DNA of 8,322 nucleotides from Deltaproteobacteria bacterium. GTDB taxonomy: Bacteria; Desulfobacterota; Desulfobacteria; Desulfobacterales; SURF-7. The notes beneath the pieces were generated by a model, which saw only the letters and a list, made by a program, of their open reading frames with translations, had not been told where the DNA came from and searched no databases. How positions within the stretch are numbered: position 1 is the stretch's first letter; each line of letters starts with the position of its first letter. A program made the position numbers and the translations under genes. The stretch covers positions 1 through 8,322 of the forward strand of contig JAFDJC010000190.1 of assembly GCA_019307665.1 (NCBI GenBank), read 5' to 3'. Positions 5,649-8,322 of this stretch are shown here, piece by piece.

Positions 5649-7733
5649 ATGGAAAACTTATTACTTGAAATAGGCACCGAGGAGATTCCGGCAGGGTATA
5701 TAAAACCGGCACTAAAAGCTTTATCATCCGGGCTTTTGAATAGACTTGACGGCGCGAGGATAACGCACGGGGAAGCCATCACTTTCGGAACGCCAAAGCG
5801 ATTGGCGGTTCTTGTAACAGATGTCGCATCAAAGCAGACTTCTTTGACAACAGAAATGACAGGACCACCTGAAAGCGTCAGTTTTGACGATCAGGGCAAA
5901 CCCACCGTAGCTGCAATAAAGTTTGCTGAAAAAGCGAGTGTGCCATTTAATAAAACAGCTGTAAAAGAAACAAAAAAAGGGCGTTATCTTACTGCTGTAA
6001 AGACAGAACGCGGGACAGGTTCAACAATTCTTCTTAAAACAATACTGCCGGATACGATTCTATCACTCCCCTTCCCCAAATCCATGCGCTGGGCTGATCT
6101 TTCCATAGGATTTGCAAGGCCTGTGCATTCCGTGCTTGCTCTTTTGGGTAAAAAGGTAATAACTTTCAGTTTCGGCAATTTGAAAAGTGGTCGTCATACT
6201 TATGGGCACAGGTTTATGGCGCCCGCCAAAATAAAAGTCCCCGACCCTGACCGATATTCGGATTTACTGACAACTGCGTATGTAATTGCTGACATTGCTG
6301 AAAGAAGAGCGATAGTCGAAAAAGAGGTTAAAAAAACTGCCGATAGTCTGGGTGGAAGCATAATGCCTGATGAGGGACTCCTTGACATAGTGACCAATCT
6401 TGTGGAATACCCGGTACCGATAGCCGGCAAATTTGACAACAAATTCCTTGAACTGCCTGACAAGGTCCTTATAACGGCAATGAGAGAACACCAAAAATAT
6501 TTTGCCGTAACAGACGCCTATGGTAAACTGATGCCGGGATTCATTGCTGTAAACAATACAAAAACAAAAAATATGAATCTTGTGGCAAAGGGGCACGAAC
6601 GCGTTTTGCGGGCACGCCTGGAGGATGCTCGCTTTTTTTATAAAAGTGATATTTCAGAAAACTTTGAACACTGGATAGAGAAACTGAAAGGCGTCACCTT
6701 TCAGGCAAAACTCGGCTCCATGTATGACAAAATACTTCGCGTAAGACAATTATCAAAATTTGTTGCCAAATCTTTATCGGCCGCACCAGAGGTTCAAAAT
6801 AATGTCTCAAGGGCCGCATGGATTTCTAAAGCGGATTTGGTTAGCCGGGTGGTTGTGGAATTCCCAAAACTGCAGGGCGTAATGGGGAAGATTTACGCAC
6901 AGAAAACAGGAGAACCTGCTTTTGTTGCTGCAGCGATTGAAGACCACTATCTCCCAACATCTTCAGGCGGAAACCTGCCTGAAACAACAGAAGGATCGAT
7001 TCTTGCCATAGCAGACAAAATCGATACCATTTGCGGATGCTTCAGCGCAGAACTTATTCCTACAGGCGCCTCCGATCCATATGCTTTAAGACGCCAGTCC
7101 ATTGGCATCCTCCAGATTATGCTTAAAAACAATTACACCTTTTCCCTCATGGAATTAATAAAGCAAAGCATCGCTCTTTTTAACCGGAATGAAGATAAAG
7201 GCTCGGACAAAATACCCCAAAAAGTTTACAACTTTTTTAAAGACCGCATCTCCCACCTTCTAGCGGAAGAGGGTTATAAAAAGGATGTTATTGCTTCGGT
7301 TACAAGCGTTTCTGCTGATTACCCGGCTAACGTGAAACGCAGGGTTCAGGCCCTTGAAAGCCTTAAAACAGCCCCTGATTTTGAGCCACTGTCAATTGCG
7401 TTTAAACGGGTTGTCAATATTATTAAAAAATCAGAAGGTGTCCAAAAACAAACGGAACAAACATTAGACACCGGGCTTTTTCAGGATAAATGCGAGCACG
7501 ATCTGTACGAAGCCTACATGGAAATTAAAAATAAAGTTTTAAAGAATATAGGAAATGAAAATTACAGTCAGGCCCTGAAAGATATTGCTTCTATCCGTGA
7601 CAAAGTGGATGCTTTTTTTGACGGAGTCATGGTAATGGCAGAAGATAAAAAAATAAGAAAAAATCGTTTTGCACTTCTCTCGGAAATAGCAGGACTTTTT
7701 AAAAATATTGCGGACTTTTCTAAAATTCAATAA
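5649..7733 (+). CDS. glyS: Glycyl-tRNA synthetase beta subunit
   Basis: GlyS is the tRNA-binding subunit that pairs with GlyQ. The 694 residues match the usual ~690 and I could follow E. coli GlyS along its whole length. The N-terminus has LLLEIGTEEIPAGYIKPAL and FGTPKRLAVLV. The middle has KSMRWADLSIGFARPVHSVL, GHRFMAP and LVEYPVPIAGKF. The HD-like region includes REHQKYFAV (279-287). Then come VNNTKTKN, RVLRARLEDARFFYKSD, AWISKADLVSRVVVEFPKLQ with GVMGKIYA, and AIADKIDTICGCF with GASDPYALRRQSIGIL. The C-terminal DALR-like anticodon-binding domain (about 580-690) ends with VDAFFDGVMVMAEDKKIRKN. ATG 5649 follows GAGGA by 4 bases, and the protein begins exactly at the conserved ENLLLEIGTEE. 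The gene is intact with no frameshift. The next small gene starts 25 bp downstream. Confidence 0.97.
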   Translation: MENLLLEIGTEEIPAGYIKPALKALSSGLLNRLDGARITHGEAITFGTPKRLAVLVTDVASKQTSLTTEMTGPPESVSFDDQGKPTVAAIKFAEKASVPFNKTAVKETKKGRYLTAVKTERGTGSTILLKTILPDTILSLPFPKSMRWADLSIGFARPVHSVLALLGKKVITFSFGNLKSGRHTYGHRFMAPAKIKVPDPDRYSDLLTTAYVIADIAERRAIVEKEVKKTADSLGGSIMPDEGLLDIVTNLVEYPVPIAGKFDNKFLELPDKVLITAMREHQKYFAVTDAYGKLMPGFIAVNNTKTKNMNLVAKGHERVLRARLEDARFFYKSDISENFEHWIEKLKGVTFQAKLGSMYDKILRVRQLSKFVAKSLSAAPEVQNNVSRAAWISKADLVSRVVVEFPKLQGVMGKIYAQKTGEPAFVAAAIEDHYLPTSSGGNLPETTEGSILAIADKIDTICGCFSAELIPTGASDPYALRRQSIGILQIMLKNNYTFSLMELIKQSIALFNRNEDKGSDKIPQKVYNFFKDRISHLLAEEGYKKDVIASVTSVSADYPANVKRRVQALESLKTAPDFEPLSIAFKRVVNIIKKSEGVQKQTEQTLDTGLFQDKCEHDLYEAYMEIKNKVLKNIGNENYSQALKDIASIRDKVDAFFDGVMVMAEDKKIRKNRFALLSEIAGLFKNIADFSKIQ

Positions 7734-7746
7734 TCGTAACGTATGG

Positions 7747-7752
7747 AAGGAG
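7747..7752 (+). promoter_or_regulatory. Strong ribosome-binding site of the small downstream gene
   Basis: AAGGAG (7747-7752) lies 6 bases before ATG 7759, the best SD-to-start arrangement in the window. It fixes the start of the 84-residue gene and rules out longer in-frame readings that run back into glyS. Confidence 0.85.
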
Positions 7753-7758
7753 AATAAT

Positions 7759-8013
7759 ATGGCTTTTGATCCTGATAAAGACAAAATGCTTAAACAATGG
7801 AAATGTGAAGAAACAGGACTTATGATTTCAATTAACCAGTACGGTGATGCACAGCCAAAAGTACAGATAGGGCCGAGAATATTGAAAAAAAAAGACGGTA
7901 CTGACAGGGCTCCATCCAAGGCAGGACGGTTGACCATGGAAGATCTCTCGTTCTTATATGACATCATTGATGAAATAAAAGATGAGCTTCAGAACCTTGT
8001 TACTCCCGGATAG
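7759..8013 (+). CDS. Small protein of 84 residues with a PC4-like pattern (possible ssDNA/RNA-binding)
   Basis: I do not recognise this as a named gene. It is 84 residues, highly charged, without signal peptide or membrane segment, and has one Cys (CEETG). The order is a short N-terminal region (FDPDKDKMLKQWKC), two or three predicted beta strands (LMISINQYG, PKVQIGPRIL), a basic turn (KKKDGTDRAPSKAGR) and a C-terminal amphipathic helix (LTMEDLSFLYDIIDEIKDEL). That order and spacing resemble the single-strand-binding domain of PC4/Sub1 and bacterial YdbC: a strand pair, a Lys-rich stretch followed by K-x-G-x-x-L, then one long helix used for dimerisation. By-eye alignment with human PC4 from memory is nearly gap-free over ~55 residues. 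The similarity is suggestive, not proof. It sits 25 bp after glyS and before a DNA ligase gene. An unrelated conserved hypothetical is the alternative. Confidence 0.6.
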   Translation: MAFDPDKDKMLKQWKCEETGLMISINQYGDAQPKVQIGPRILKKKDGTDRAPSKAGRLTMEDLSFLYDIIDEIKDELQNLVTPG

Positions 8014-8073
8014 ATAACCAGGTTGGATGACCAGGTTGGATGACCAGGACAGATAATCCGATAGATAATCAGG
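8009..8073 (+). repeat. Dispersed 14-bp repeat pair flanking the tandem repeat
   Basis: GATAGATAACCAGG (8009-8022) and GATAGATAATCAGG (8060-8073) match at 13 of 14 positions, with a shorter relative AGATAATCC at 8051-8059. The first copy spans the stop codon of the small gene. With the 13-bp repeat this makes the whole spacer a patchwork of AGATAAYC and CCAGG words. No clear promoter or terminator is visible in it. Confidence 0.75.
8018..8049 (+). repeat. 13-bp tandem direct repeat (2.4 copies)
   Basis: CCAGGTTGGATGA occurs exactly at 8018-8030 and 8031-8043, followed by a partial third copy CCAGGA (8044-8049). It begins right after the small gene's stop codon and lies ahead of the ligase gene. 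Confidence 0.9.
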
Positions 8074-8096
8074 ATAAAGAATCGGGATAGGCTTAT

Positions 8097-8322
8097 ATGG
8101 CGGATAAAAAAAAACCACTGCTCGAAACATTAATAAGATACAATGAGGCATACAGGAGAGGAGCGCCTCTTGTCAGTGACCATGAATATGATCGCCTTCT
8201 GGACGAACTGAAAAAAACAGATCCGGACAACCCTTTTTTTAATAGAGTCGAGCCTGAAAAATTTGAAGCTAAAAAACAGGTCAGGCACCCGGTTCCGATG
8301 CTCTCCCTGGAAAAAATATACA
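8097..8322 (+). CDS. ligA: NAD+-dependent DNA ligase (N-terminal part, 3' truncated, divergent)
   Basis: Translation from ATG 8097 gives 75 codons before the window ends. It matches domain Ia and the start of the adenylation domain of bacterial LigA, which seals nicks using NAD+. Visible signatures are YRRGAPLVSDHEYDRLLDEL, the Ia motif with Asp, Tyr and Asp at the places of E. coli D32, Y35 and D36, then VRHPVPMLSLEKIY, the conserved lead-in to the nucleotidyl-transfer domain. The catalytic KxDG lies beyond the window. Two features are odd: the residue aligned with E. coli Tyr22 is Ala, and the stretch between EYD and PMLSL is 34 residues against 41 in E. coli, lacking the SPTxxVG segment. 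The start is the first ATG after an in-frame TAG (8088-8090), with a weak SD (AGG, 8089-8091). It may be a divergent LigA or a second paralogue. Confidence 0.82.
   Translation, partial: MADKKKPLLETLIRYNEAYRRGAPLVSDHEYDRLLDELKKTDPDNPFFNRVEPEKFEAKKQVRHPVPMLSLEKIY

Noticed and set aside
8009..8073. CRISPR-like array
   Set aside because: The repeats are 13-14 bp, partly contiguous without unique spacers, and there are no cas genes nearby.
8058..8085. Hairpin CCGAT...ATCGG upstream of the ligase gene
   Set aside because: Only a 5-bp stem with an 18-base loop; too weak to call.
1..8322. A defence, phage, secretion or biosynthetic gene cluster
   Set aside because: All recognised genes are housekeeping or single-gene functions. 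No transposase, integrase, toxin-antitoxin, nuclease-helicase or modular enzyme genes were seen.

Overview
The window reads as an ordinary, densely packed bacterial chromosome segment with every gene on the + strand. The two-subunit (alpha2beta2-type) glycyl-tRNA synthetase, the RodZ-like and parvulin-type envelope proteins and the NAD+-type DNA ligase indicate a Gram-negative bacterium. The protein flavour and the dispersed palindromic repeat remind me of sulfate-reducing Desulfobacterota (Desulfobacterales-like). That placement is from memory and has moderate confidence.

Layout. 2-622 is the C-terminal part of a SurA/PpiC-type periplasmic prolyl isomerase, cut by the window start. 639-1376 is a RodZ-like membrane protein with a cytoplasmic helix-turn-helix. 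1398-2694 is an MgtE-type Mg2+ channel gene broken near 2262-2275: the first transmembrane helix is missing and the frame changes. 2691-3479 is recO, starting inside the mgtE stop codon. 3493-4575 is a GHMP-family small-molecule kinase of unknown substrate. 4576-4680 holds a MITE/REP-like palindromic insert flanked by 9-bp direct repeats. 4681-5553 is glyQ and 5649-7733 is glyS, separated by a 95-bp AT-rich spacer. 7759-8013 is a small protein with a PC4-like sequence pattern. 8014-8096 is a short repeat-rich spacer, and 8097 onward is the start of a divergent NAD+-dependent DNA ligase, cut by the window end.

How the genes relate. The first block concerns the envelope and ion uptake (chaperone, cell shape, Mg2+). 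The rest is information processing: recombination repair (RecO), glycyl-tRNA charging (GlyQ+GlyS), a possible single-strand nucleic-acid binder and DNA ligase. Short gaps and an ATGA overlap suggest one or two long co-transcribed runs. I saw no convincing promoter or intrinsic terminator, no tRNA or rRNA, no CRISPR array and no defence or phage cassette. The most interesting items are the mgtE lesion, the mobile-repeat insertion upstream of glyQ, the PC4-like small protein, the repeats ahead of the ligase gene and the unusual ligase N-terminus.
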